DNA of 64,000 nucleotides. Source: Lactobacillales bacterium. GTDB lineage: Bacteria > Bacillota_I > Bacilli_A > RF39 > UBA660. The stretch lies in assembly GCA_015059545.1 (NCBI GenBank), contig SVAG01000002.1:45654-109653 (forward strand). The letters are read 5' to 3'. Shown in pieces: positions 32,151 to 39,676 of the stretch. The notes under the pieces are model-generated. The model was not told where the DNA came from. It was given only the letters and a program-made list of their open reading frames with translations, and searched no databases. The translations under genes and the position numbers were made by a program. Positions within the stretch are counted from its first letter, which is position 1. The number at the start of each line of letters is the position of its first letter.

Positions 32151-33402
32151 TGAATTCACCTCTTAAAAAATATATTGTATCTAGTTTTAATCTATTTATA
32201 AAATCTATTAAGTTGTCTATATTTATATTTTTATATTTCTTTATTAATTCATCTGTTGTATGTGAGAATTCTAATTTTTTATTGATAAAATCATTTATTG
32301 CAACACTTCTACTATCTTTTTGTCTTATCAATTCATAGTAAACATCTTCTATTAATTTTTCTAAATAAATAGTTAGTTTTTCTTTATCTTTTAATGATTT
32401 AATAACACTTTTTACACCTTTTATCACTTCTTCTTTTGATTCATTATTGATATATGCTTCTACTGTAAGTAATCCTACTCTAGTATCACACCATGTATTT
32501 GCTGAATATACTAAATTTTTTTCAGTTCTAAGTTTTTTGAATATTAAATCATTAGATCCCAGTGCCATAATATTTTTCACTATATTTAAATATATTTTAT
32601 CTTCTTCTTTCATATCTTTTATCTTGTATGCAACATATATAATTGATTGATTATATTCAGATACTTCTTCAATATCTTTTATCTTATTAAATGGTATCAA
32701 ATAATTATCATATTTTTTATCAAATGTAATCTTTTTATCATCTATTTTTATATATTTTTTTATTAAATCATTTATAGATTCATCAACATTTCCATATACA
32801 AATATTATTGGTTTATTTTTTAATACATTTTCTTTATATATTTCATATAATTCTTTAGAATTTGCTTCTTCAATTAAATTCATATTATTATAGATATTAT
32901 TCTTTATTATTCCTTTATCATCAACAATATTTAAAAATGATTGATATGATTTAGCATTTACTTTTTTTATTGAATTATAAATATCATCTTTTAAGAATTC
33001 TCTTTCTCTTTCAAATTGTTTTAAATTGAATTCTCCATTTACTATATTTGGTTCATAAATCATATCAATAAAAAATTTAAATGCTTTTTCTATATTATAA
33101 TCTTTTACCTTTTTAGGATCAGGTACTATTAAACTAAATTCAAAAAATAAATTTTCATTATATCTAACAGTTCTCATTCTTTGTGAAATAATCATATTTT
33201 CTTTATAAGCTTTTTTATATTCTTGTTCAGTTGGATATTTTTTTGATGAATTAAGTAATAATTGTCTTAACAATGGTAAATAAAATATATATTTATCAGA
33301 TGCTTTAGCTTCAAAAAACAATACAAATTCAATTGTACTAAATTTATCACTTTTTATAATATATGGACTACTATTTAATTTCATTTTTTTTACTCTATTC
33401 AT
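32137..33402 (-). CDS. M16-family peptidase-like, no zinc site (YmfF-like)
   Basis: 421-aa partner with M16 fold features (FEAKASDKYIFYLPLLRQLLLNSS, YGNVDESI, TEKNLVYSANTW) but no HxxEH, as in the non-catalytic half of M16 heterodimers. It precedes and overlaps the active half. The gene ends in TGA. GGAG is spaced 6 nt from the ATG. Confidence 0.78.
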   Translation of the reverse strand: MNRVKKMKLNSSPYIIKSDKFSTIEFVLFFEAKASDKYIFYLPLLRQLLLNSSKKYPTEQEYKKAYKENMIISQRMRTVRYNENLFFEFSLIVPDPKKVKDYNIEKAFKFFIDMIYEPNIVNGEFNLKQFEREREFLKDDIYNSIKKVNAKSYQSFLNIVDDKGIIKNNIYNNMNLIEEANSKELYEIYKENVLKNKPIIFVYGNVDESINDLIKKYIKIDDKKITFDKKYDNYLIPFNKIKDIEEVSEYNQSIIYVAYKIKDMKEEDKIYLNIVKNIMALGSNDLIFKKLRTEKNLVYSANTWCDTRVGLLTVEAYINNESKEEVIKGVKSVIKSLKDKEKLTIYLEKLIEDVYYELIRQKDSRSVAINDFINKKLEFSHTTDELIKKYKNINIDNLIDFINRLKLDTIYFLRGEFNENN

Positions 33403-33457
33403 AACATACTCCTTTTTACCTAATAAAATTATATCATAAATAATAATAAATAATAAT

Positions 33458-33483
33458 AAAAATAGAAGTTAACTTCTATTTTT
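33458..33483 (-). terminator. 26-bp perfect palindrome, terminator
   Basis: AAAAATAGAAGTT followed directly by its reverse complement; T-rich end on both strands. Ends the 273-aa protein gene. Confidence 0.75.
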
Positions 33484-34297
33484 TTACTTTTTCTTTTGCA
33501 TTGTATTCTTCTTCTAATTTATTATTTAATATTTCTCTTGTTATATATGTGTTATTAAATAAAATACTTTCTTCTTCGCTTTGAGAATTTAAAATTTGGT
33601 CTAAACTCAATTCTTCAAATAAATTTTTAATATTATTAGGATTTAATTTATATAAATTAAATATAAAGTTTATAGTTTCATGTAAACTTTTTTCTAAATC
33701 AAAATTTTTCTTCCATTTATCAATTTGTCTCATTATTAATTCTTTTGTTATTTCTACATCATAAAGATTTCTTTCATATTCATAAAAAGGATTAATAGAT
33801 TTTAACATTTTATCTTCTTTTGGTGTTAAATTTTTCATAGCAATTATTTTATTATATGCAGATAAATTTTTAAATTCTTCCATACATTTTAACATTACAA
33901 CATAAATTGATGGTTCATTAAAATATTGTTTTTCTATGATTTCATATGTTGTTTTTTGAAAATCAGGATCTTCTTTTTTAATTTTATTTAAAAGTCTATT
34001 CATTACATAAAAATCTGTATATGCTTGAACATAAATTGATTGTTTTATAAATTCTAATCTTTTTTGTTCTTCATCGGTAATCAATCCATATAATTTAAAC
34101 ATTTCTGTAATTTGATTAATTTCTGTAGAATTTTGTAATGATTCTATACATGATTCATATCTTAAATCCTTATTAGTATTAAAATATTTTAATGATTCAA
34201 AAATCTCCTTTAATTGCATATCTATTACTTTTAATAAATAATCTAATGTTTTTCTTGTTTCGCTACTATAATTTCTTTGTAATATACTCTTTTCCAT
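33476..34297 (-). CDS. uncharacterised helical protein, 273 aa
   Basis: I do not recognise this. It is almost entirely alpha-helical by composition, charged and soluble, with no signal peptide. Features are a repeated pattern of acidic/aromatic helices and NPFYEYERNLYDVEIT (about 170-185). It is monocistronic, between its own promoter (34322-34350) and a palindromic terminator, and uses an AGGGGGA binding site. Confidence 0.6.
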   Translation of the reverse strand: MEKSILQRNYSSETRKTLDYLLKVIDMQLKEIFESLKYFNTNKDLRYESCIESLQNSTEINQITEMFKLYGLITDEEQKRLEFIKQSIYVQAYTDFYVMNRLLNKIKKEDPDFQKTTYEIIEKQYFNEPSIYVVMLKCMEEFKNLSAYNKIIAMKNLTPKEDKMLKSINPFYEYERNLYDVEITKELIMRQIDKWKKNFDLEKSLHETINFIFNLYKLNPNNIKNLFEELSLDQILNSQSEEESILFNNTYITREILNNKLEEEYNAKEKVKK

Positions 34298-34321
34298 ATA
34301 AATCCCCCTTGGTTTCTGATT

Positions 34322-34350
34322 ATTCTAGCACATTATTTATTTTTTTTCAA
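34322..34350 (-). promoter_or_regulatory. sigma-A promoter of the 273-aa protein
   Basis: TTGAAA (34350-34345), 17 bp, TAGAAT (34327-34322) on the minus strand, 24 bp before the ATG. Confidence 0.6.
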
Positions 34351-34371
34351 TTTATTATTTATCTTTTTTAA

Positions 34372-34398
34372 CAAAAAAAGCCTTATAAAATAAGACTT
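34372..34398 (-). terminator. terminator of tRNA-Arg
   Basis: 8-bp stem with one G-U pair (34378-34385, 34391-34398), TAAAA loop and a T7 run on the minus strand. Confidence 0.75.
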
Positions 34399-34408
34399 AA
34401 TTTTTAAA

Positions 34409-34485
<77 letters not shown>

Positions 34486-34508
34486 ATGTGTTTTTTTAGA
34501 ACACATTA

Positions 34509-34537
34509 ATTATACAACAAAAATAATTTTTATTCAA
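34509..34537 (-). promoter_or_regulatory. promoter of tRNA-Arg
   Basis: TTGAAT (34537-34532), 17 bp, TATAAT (34514-34509), 23 bp before the tRNA 5' end; the -35 lies in the last codons of gerM. Confidence 0.65.
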
Positions 34538-35474
34538 GAGTTTTTATAACACTTTTGCAAATTTCTTTATTATCATACTGAAATATTACTTCATCTATAT
34601 CATAATTATCTATTGCTGTTAAACTAATTGAATTTTTTACTTCATCTAAAATTATTCTTTCATCTTGATTATCAAATATATATTCATTGAATGTTAAATA
34701 TAATTTATTATTTTCAAGTTTTTTATCTAATAAAACTGTATTACTGTTTAAATAACTCAATAATTTATTAGAATTTGATAATTCTTCCACTATTATTTCT
34801 AATTTATCTCTATCATCATTTAAATATTTTGTTACTGGTACATAATAATAATTTTCATTATAATTATTTAAATAGTAAATTGTTACTTTAGTTATATCTT
34901 TATAATTTTTTATATTATATTCTTTATTTATTCCGTAACTTCTATCTAAAGTACTTGGTAGATTAATTTTAGTTTGTGGTAATTTTGATAATATGTCTCC
35001 TTCTACATAAATAATCACTTTTTTCACTTCACTTATACTTGTTAATGTATAAACGATAGATTCTATTACTTTTTCTTCATATTCTTTTTTTACATCTAAT
35101 AAGTATTTATTAAAATTAACTTTAATTAAATTATCTTTGTATTCAAGACTAAGTATTTCTGTATTAGATGGTATTATTCCTCTAAATCCACTAGGTATTT
35201 TATTTTCTTCACTTGAATCTTTTATTAATATATTTAAAAGTTCTTTTGCTTTTAATTCTATATCAGTATTGTCTAATACTACACTTGTACGTGCTAGAAA
35301 ATTATTATTATCTAGTAGATATATATTTTCTTTATTTAAATTATCATCTATATATACAAGTTCTTGTTTTATAACATTTTCTTCTGTTTTACTTGGAATT
35401 ATACACATCAAAAATATTGAGAACAATATAGCTGTAGAAATAGTTAGTTTTTTAATTATTTGTTTTCTTAGCAT
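34530..35474 (-). CDS. gerM: GerM-like sporulation protein, two GerMN domains
   Basis: Two GerMN domains after an N-terminal membrane segment (residues 10-27). First domain about 58-160 (ELKAKELLNILIKDS, GFRGIIPSNTEILSLEY, ESIVYTLTSISEVKKVIIYVEG), second about 195-305 (TKVTIYYLNN, ELSNSNKLLSYLNSNTVLL, LTFNEYIF). In B. subtilis GerM is a mother-cell lipoprotein needed for the SpoIIIA-SpoIIQ channel; here no lipobox Cys is in proper context (FLMC). Lying just downstream of gerE and spoIIIAH, it probably belongs to the same sporulation unit. Confidence 0.8.
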   Translation of the reverse strand: MLRKQIIKKLTISTAILFSIFLMCIIPSKTEENVIKQELVYIDDNLNKENIYLLDNNNFLARTSVVLDNTDIELKAKELLNILIKDSSEENKIPSGFRGIIPSNTEILSLEYKDNLIKVNFNKYLLDVKKEYEEKVIESIVYTLTSISEVKKVIIYVEGDILSKLPQTKINLPSTLDRSYGINKEYNIKNYKDITKVTIYYLNNYNENYYYVPVTKYLNDDRDKLEIIVEELSNSNKLLSYLNSNTVLLDKKLENNKLYLTFNEYIFDNQDERIILDEVKNSISLTAIDNYDIDEVIFQYDNKEICKSVIKTLE

Positions 35475-35500
35475 AATATCACCTGATTAATATTATGAAA

Positions 35501-35525
35501 ATAAACCGTAAATAATACGGTTTAT
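35501..35525 (-). terminator. hairpin after gerE
   Basis: 10-bp arms (35501-35510, 35516-35525) with an AATAA loop; the T tract after it on the minus strand is short, so termination may be partial and allow gerM expression. Confidence 0.5.
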
Positions 35526-35767
35526 AATGAAATTTCTCCCAATTTTAAAAGTTCTACAACAGCACTAGCTCTTCCTTTAACACCTAATTTTTGCATAGCA
35601 TTTGATATATGATTTCTAACTGTCTTTTCACTTATATTTAGTTTTTTAGCAATTTCTACTGTAGTTTGATTTTGAATAAGTAATTCAAATACTTCTTTTT
35701 CTCTTTTAGTTAGTATACTTTTCATATTCCCCTCACTTTCTAAGTTGGGTGGTTTATATTTACTCAT
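35522..35767 (-). CDS. gerE: GerE, late sporulation transcription factor
   Basis: LuxR-type HTH protein of 81 aa with LTKREKEVFELL, EIAKKLNISEKTVRNHISNAMQKLGVKGR and AVVELLKLGE, nearly residue-for-residue like B. subtilis GerE. GerE works late in the mother cell on sigma-K coat genes. The start is uncertain: the ATG at 35767 has no clear ribosome binding site, while the internal ATG at 35725 follows GAGGGG with short spacing. Confidence 0.9.
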   Translation of the reverse strand: MSKYKPPNLESEGNMKSILTKREKEVFELLIQNQTTVEIAKKLNISEKTVRNHISNAMQKLGVKGRASAVVELLKLGEISL

Positions 35768-35805
35768 ATTATTTTATGTAGAAAATATTATTTAGTGATT
35801 AAAAA

Positions 35806-35825
35806 AATCTATCATATGATAGATT
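35806..35825 (-). terminator. 20-bp perfect palindrome after spoIIIAH
   Basis: AATCTATCAT followed by its exact reverse complement, flanked by A and T runs, at the 3' end of spoIIIAH. Confidence 0.65.
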
Positions 35826-36336
35826 ATTTTTTAAATTCAATTATTACATTTACTTTATTAGTAAAATTTTCTTGTACTGTTCTCATAATTTTATTAGCAA
35901 GTTCTTTATTATGTTCTTTACTATCTATTGTAACTTTTATATCAGTATTTTCTATTTTTACAAATGATTTTAATTTATGTGTTTCTTCTATTTTTTTCTC
36001 TATTTCTTTTTCTAAAACTTTATTTTCATTTAATGTTTTCATTTTTTCAAATGCTTCATTTTTTTGTTCTACGGTTGTATCTTTATTGCTTAATATTTCT
36101 TTAAGTGAATCAATTTCTTTTTCTAATTTTTCATCATTTGTTACACGAAGTGCAGTTAATACTTCACTTTCTTCTACTTCTACAGATGTTTTTTCTGTTT
36201 TTTCTTTTACTTCTGTTTTTAAATAATTAGAACTATTTGTGAGTAATAATTCACTTGGCATTGTTATGTAATATACACTTAATACTAATATTAAACTAAA
36301 TAATGTTAAAAACCACAAATTCTTTTTATTAATCAT
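35824..36336 (-). CDS. spoIIIAH: SpoIIIAH, mother-cell feeding-channel protein
   Basis: 170-aa protein beginning MINKKNLWFLTLFSLILVLSVYYITMP, closely matching the SpoIIIAH start (one membrane helix, residues 8-25). A long charged helical region (60-125) and a ring-building EscJ/FliF-like C-terminal domain (128-170: FVKIENTDIKVTIDSKEHNKE, ANKIMRTVQENF, VNVIIEF) follow. It normally binds forespore SpoIIQ. It usually ends the spoIIIAA-AH operon, but here it stands alone between serS and gerE. AGGAGG precedes the ATG. Confidence 0.9.
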   Translation of the reverse strand: MINKKNLWFLTLFSLILVLSVYYITMPSELLLTNSSNYLKTEVKEKTEKTSVEVEESEVLTALRVTNDEKLEKEIDSLKEILSNKDTTVEQKNEAFEKMKTLNENKVLEKEIEKKIEETHKLKSFVKIENTDIKVTIDSKEHNKELANKIMRTVQENFTNKVNVIIEFKK

Positions 36337-36391
36337 GTTATCCCTCCTAGTACTATCTAATTAAGAATATGTACCAGTTTAATTTTTATTA

Positions 36392-36416
36392 CAAAAAAAG
36401 AAGTTATTTAACTTCT
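36392..36416 (-). terminator. terminator of serS
   Basis: Perfect 8-bp arms AGAAGTTA (36399-36406, 36409-36416), TT loop and T7 run on the minus strand. Confidence 0.75.
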
Positions 36417-37687
36417 AATTTTTCTTTTCCTCCCATATATGGTCTTAAAGCTTCTGGTATAGTTATACTTCCATCTTCATTATAATTATTTTCTATGAAT
36501 GCGATTAAGGCTCTTGTAGATGCTAAAACTGTATTATTTAAAGTATGTAAGTAATAGTTTCCATTTTCACTTTTTACTCTTATTCCTAAACGTCTTGCTT
36601 GAGCATCTGTTAAGTTAGAACATGATCCAACTTCAAAGTATATTTTTTGTCTTGGGCTCCATGCTTCTATATCACATGATTTATATTTTAAATCTGCTAA
36701 ATCTCCTGTACAACATTCAAGTTGTCTTACTGGAATATTTAAATTTCTAAATAATTCAACTGTGTATTGCCACATTTTTTCATACCACTTATCACTATCT
36801 TCTGGTTCACATAAAACAATCATTTCTTGTTTTTCAAATTGATGAACACGATATATTCCTCTTTCTTCAATACCATGTGCTCCAACTTCTTTTCTAAAAC
36901 ATGGTGAATATGAAGTCATTGTTATTGGTAGGCTTTCTTTTTTAATTATTTGATCTTTAAATTTACCAATCATAGAATGTTCACTTGTTCCAATTAAATA
37001 TAAATCTTCACCTTCTATTTTATACATCATAGCATCCATTTCTGAAAAACTCATAACTCCAGTTACTACATCACTTCTAATCATAAAAGGTGGAATACAA
37101 TAAATAAATCCTTTTTCAATCATAAAATCTCTTGCATATGAAAGCATTGCAGAAGAAAGTCTAGCAGCATCTCCCATTAAATAATAGAATCCATTACCAC
37201 TTGTTCTACCACTAGCATCCTTATCTAAAGCATTGAATGATTTTAATATATCTGCATGATATGGTATTTCATAGTTTGGAACAACTGGTTCTCCAAATTT
37301 TTGTAATTCAACATTTTCCGTATCATCTTTTCCAACAGGTACTGAATCAGCAACAATATTTGGTATTACCATCATTTTTTCTTTTATTAATAAAGATAGT
37401 TCTTCTTCTTTTTTTGTTAATTCATCTATTTCTGAACCCATTTTTGAAACTTTTTCTTTAACAATATTTGCTTCTTCTATTTTTTTATCACGCATTAAAG
37501 CACCTATTTCAGAACTTAATTTATTTTTTTCTGCACGAGCTTCATCCATTTTTAATTTAGTTTCTCTATATTCAATATCTAAATTAAATATTTCATCTAC
37601 TAATGGTAGTTTTTCATCTTGAAATTTTTTCTTTATATTTTCTTTTACTAATTCTTTATTTTCTCTTATTAATTTTATATCTATCAT
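36404..37687 (-). CDS. serS: seryl-tRNA synthetase
   Basis: Charges tRNA-Ser. N-terminal antiparallel coiled-coil arm (about 1-110) and class II catalytic core with motif 2 FRKEVGAHGIEERGIYRVHQFEKQE and motif 3 near NNTVLASTRALIAFIENN; 427 aa is normal. It lies 1 nt after the HD-hydrolase gene, with its ribosome binding site inside that gene, and is under the T-box leader at 38203-38396. Confidence 0.98.
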   Translation of the reverse strand: MIDIKLIRENKELVKENIKKKFQDEKLPLVDEIFNLDIEYRETKLKMDEARAEKNKLSSEIGALMRDKKIEEANIVKEKVSKMGSEIDELTKKEEELSLLIKEKMMVIPNIVADSVPVGKDDTENVELQKFGEPVVPNYEIPYHADILKSFNALDKDASGRTSGNGFYYLMGDAARLSSAMLSYARDFMIEKGFIYCIPPFMIRSDVVTGVMSFSEMDAMMYKIEGEDLYLIGTSEHSMIGKFKDQIIKKESLPITMTSYSPCFRKEVGAHGIEERGIYRVHQFEKQEMIVLCEPEDSDKWYEKMWQYTVELFRNLNIPVRQLECCTGDLADLKYKSCDIEAWSPRQKIYFEVGSCSNLTDAQARRLGIRVKSENGNYYLHTLNNTVLASTRALIAFIENNYNEDGSITIPEALRPYMGGKEKLEVK

Positions 37688-37688
37688 T

Positions 37689-38189
37689 TTATCTCTCCAT
37701 TTCTTTTATTTTATTTAATATTTTTTGATAATTTGGTTTATATTTATTTTCTACTCTTTCATAATCTTTTACAGTTGGATTTTTTATTCTAGATAAATCC
37801 ATATTATTTTCTAAATCTACTTTTTTTACATATAAAGCTATTTTATTATTACTACTTATAATTTTATCTATAAATTCAGCATATGATTCTTCTTTTCTTG
37901 TTACAAGTAAAAGTGCTTCTATTATATCTTTTGTAAATCCTATTTCTATTAAATCTAGTTCAGTAATTTCTGTATCTTCTAACAGATCATGAAGTAATCC
38001 TACTATTTTCATATTTTCATTATCTAGATTATTACTTACATAATATAAATGATCTAAATAAGGGTTATTACCTTTGTCTTTTACTTCTTTAAAAATTCTA
38101 TTTACGATTATTTCGGATTTAGAATACATATCTAAAATTTTTAAATTTTCAATTTCTTGTTCATTAAAATATCTTCTTAAATTATTCAT
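37689..38189 (-). CDS. HD-domain phosphohydrolase, MESH1/SpoT-like
   Basis: 166-aa HD protein: NPYLDHLYYVSNNL, VGLLHDLLEDTEITELDL (HD near residues 67-68), then ALLLVTRKEESYAEFIDKI and VKKVDLENNMDLSRI, the order of motifs seen in (p)ppGpp hydrolases. The ED pair (LEDT) and the D of KxxDL are conserved. Small alarmone hydrolases are of this type, but other nucleotides are possible. First gene of the T-box-controlled operon with serS. Confidence 0.75.
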   Translation of the reverse strand: MNNLRRYFNEQEIENLKILDMYSKSEIIVNRIFKEVKDKGNNPYLDHLYYVSNNLDNENMKIVGLLHDLLEDTEITELDLIEIGFTKDIIEALLLVTRKEESYAEFIDKIISSNNKIALYVKKVDLENNMDLSRIKNPTVKDYERVENKYKPNYQKILNKIKEMER

Positions 38190-38202
38190 ACTACCTCCAA
38201 AG

Positions 38203-38396
38203 AAAAAAAGACCATAAATTTAGGAGTGAATTAACACGGTACCATCCTATTTTGGTCTTAATTTAGATAACGGTTTTAACCGGAAATGTTTGCATTTCTC
38301 TCAAGAGTAGATTCATAAAAATATTATATTAGTTTCCATCAACCACTAACTTTCTATAAATAATTATTTTTATTACTATTCTCCATCAACGATTTA
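38203..38396 (-). ncRNA. T-box leader upstream of HD-hydrolase/serS
   Basis: Transcription attenuator that senses uncharged tRNA. The conserved T-box AGGATGGTACCGTG lies at 38248-38235. The terminator stem pairs AAGACC...TAGGA with TCCTAAATTTATGGTCTT, followed by a T7 run (about 38260-38203); antitermination would use the T-box strand. Stem I begins GATGGAGAATAGTA. A GAATCTAC segment offers TCT (38311-38309), a Ser codon, as specifier, in keeping with serS; this codon is a tentative reading. Confidence 0.9.
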
Positions 38397-38403
38397 CATG
38401 CTT

Positions 38404-38432
38404 ATTTTATCATTTATATTATTTTTAGTCAA
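38404..38432 (-). promoter_or_regulatory. promoter of the T-box operon
   Basis: TTGACT (38432-38427), 17 bp, TAAAAT (38409-38404), just before the T-box leader and next to the end of the preceding gene. Confidence 0.65.
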
Positions 38433-38434
38433 TA

Positions 38435-39667
38435 TTACAATGTGTTTTGTTTTTGTTGTTTTAATTCTTGAATTAATTTTTCTTTTTCTAATAATCCATA
38501 TACATATATCTGTTCATTAGTTCCATAATATATGGAATTATCTAATTTATTTTTATTTTCTTGTGTTGATCTACTTAATACAAAAATATTTGCTAGAAAA
38601 TATTTTTCTTTTTCACTAATATTATTTATAAAGTTAATTAATTCTTCATTTGTTGTATTTTTTCCATTTATAACTAAATTATTAGAAAATTGATTATTTG
38701 TCATAATTCTATTTTGTATTACTTGTTCTTCTGTTTCATTAGACATTCCTGTATATAATCTTCTTTCTTCATAATCGATATATGGTTTATTATTAGTATA
38801 CATACTTAATGCTAATGTATTTTTTAAAATATTTATTATAACTTTTTCTCTATCTAAATTTAGAATTTCTTCTCCATTTAATACTTGTAATAATATATTA
38901 CTTCTTGTTTTTAAATCAGGTATTTTTTCTAATTCATTATCTAATTCATATAAAGAAAATTTATCTATTTTTTCTTCATCTATATAATCAAATAAATTTT
39001 GCAGTAACAAACCTGATAAAATAGGATTGTTATTAATTAATTCTATTAATTCATTTGTTTTTTGATTATATATATACTCTTCTACTATTTTAATGGCATC
39101 CATTTTTGTTAATTCTTTACTTAAAGGATCAATTTGTTTTAATATTGTAGCTTTATCTCTATGTATCTCAGCTTGTTCTAAAGCAATATAAATCATATTA
39201 TACTTTAATTCTTCTGCCGACATTGTTGAATCATTACCACTAAATATATTTGTAAATATATTCCATCTATTTGTTAAAAAATCTTGATCATCTATTGATG
39301 AAGTATTTATAAATTTAATTTTTCTTTCTACTTTATCTAGACTTGTATTTTCTTTTATTTCATTTTTTTCTTGTTCATAATTATATACTTTTTTTCTAAA
39401 AAATTTGTCTATATAAATTTCAATAACTTCATTGATATCCTGTGAAATAGTATTTGTTTTTTCTCTTAATTCATTTATAATACTATTATTTATTATTGCA
39501 TTTTTTATATATTCTCTAGCGCCAGCTGTTCTTGTAAATGGTTTCGAATCCATTTCTAGAGCTTTATGAATTAATTTTCTAATTATTGAAATATCATCTT
39601 TATCATAGCCAATATGTTCTATTGTTATATCGATTGCTTCTTTTAATGAACTTACTGTATATTCCAT
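38435..39667 (-). CDS. uncharacterised protein, 410 aa
   Basis: Not recognised. Helical and acidic throughout, without membrane segment or signal. The N-terminal part (about 1-95) contains ALEMDSKPFTRTAGAREYIKNAI, a compact helical unit; the rest is a series of amphipathic helices. It sits 9 nt after polA, with its AGGAGG site immediately behind the polA stop, so it is cotranscribed with polA. A repair-related role would be guilt by association only. Confidence 0.6.
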   Translation of the reverse strand: MEYTVSSLKEAIDITIEHIGYDKDDISIIRKLIHKALEMDSKPFTRTAGAREYIKNAIINNSIINELREKTNTISQDINEVIEIYIDKFFRKKVYNYEQEKNEIKENTSLDKVERKIKFINTSSIDDQDFLTNRWNIFTNIFSGNDSTMSAEELKYNMIYIALEQAEIHRDKATILKQIDPLSKELTKMDAIKIVEEYIYNQKTNELIELINNNPILSGLLLQNLFDYIDEEKIDKFSLYELDNELEKIPDLKTRSNILLQVLNGEEILNLDREKVIINILKNTLALSMYTNNKPYIDYEERRLYTGMSNETEEQVIQNRIMTNNQFSNNLVINGKNTTNEELINFINNISEKEKYFLANIFVLSRSTQENKNKLDNSIYYGTNEQIYVYGLLEKEKLIQELKQQKQNTL

Positions 39668-39676
39668 AACTACCTC

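Noticed and set aside
35795..36226. Long open frames on the strand opposite spoIIIAH, the InlB-repeat gene and the SPFH gene
   Set aside because: They lie fully inside well-supported genes, lack ribosome binding sites and have low-complexity Ser/Phe/Ile- or Cys/His-rich translations typical of antisense frames.
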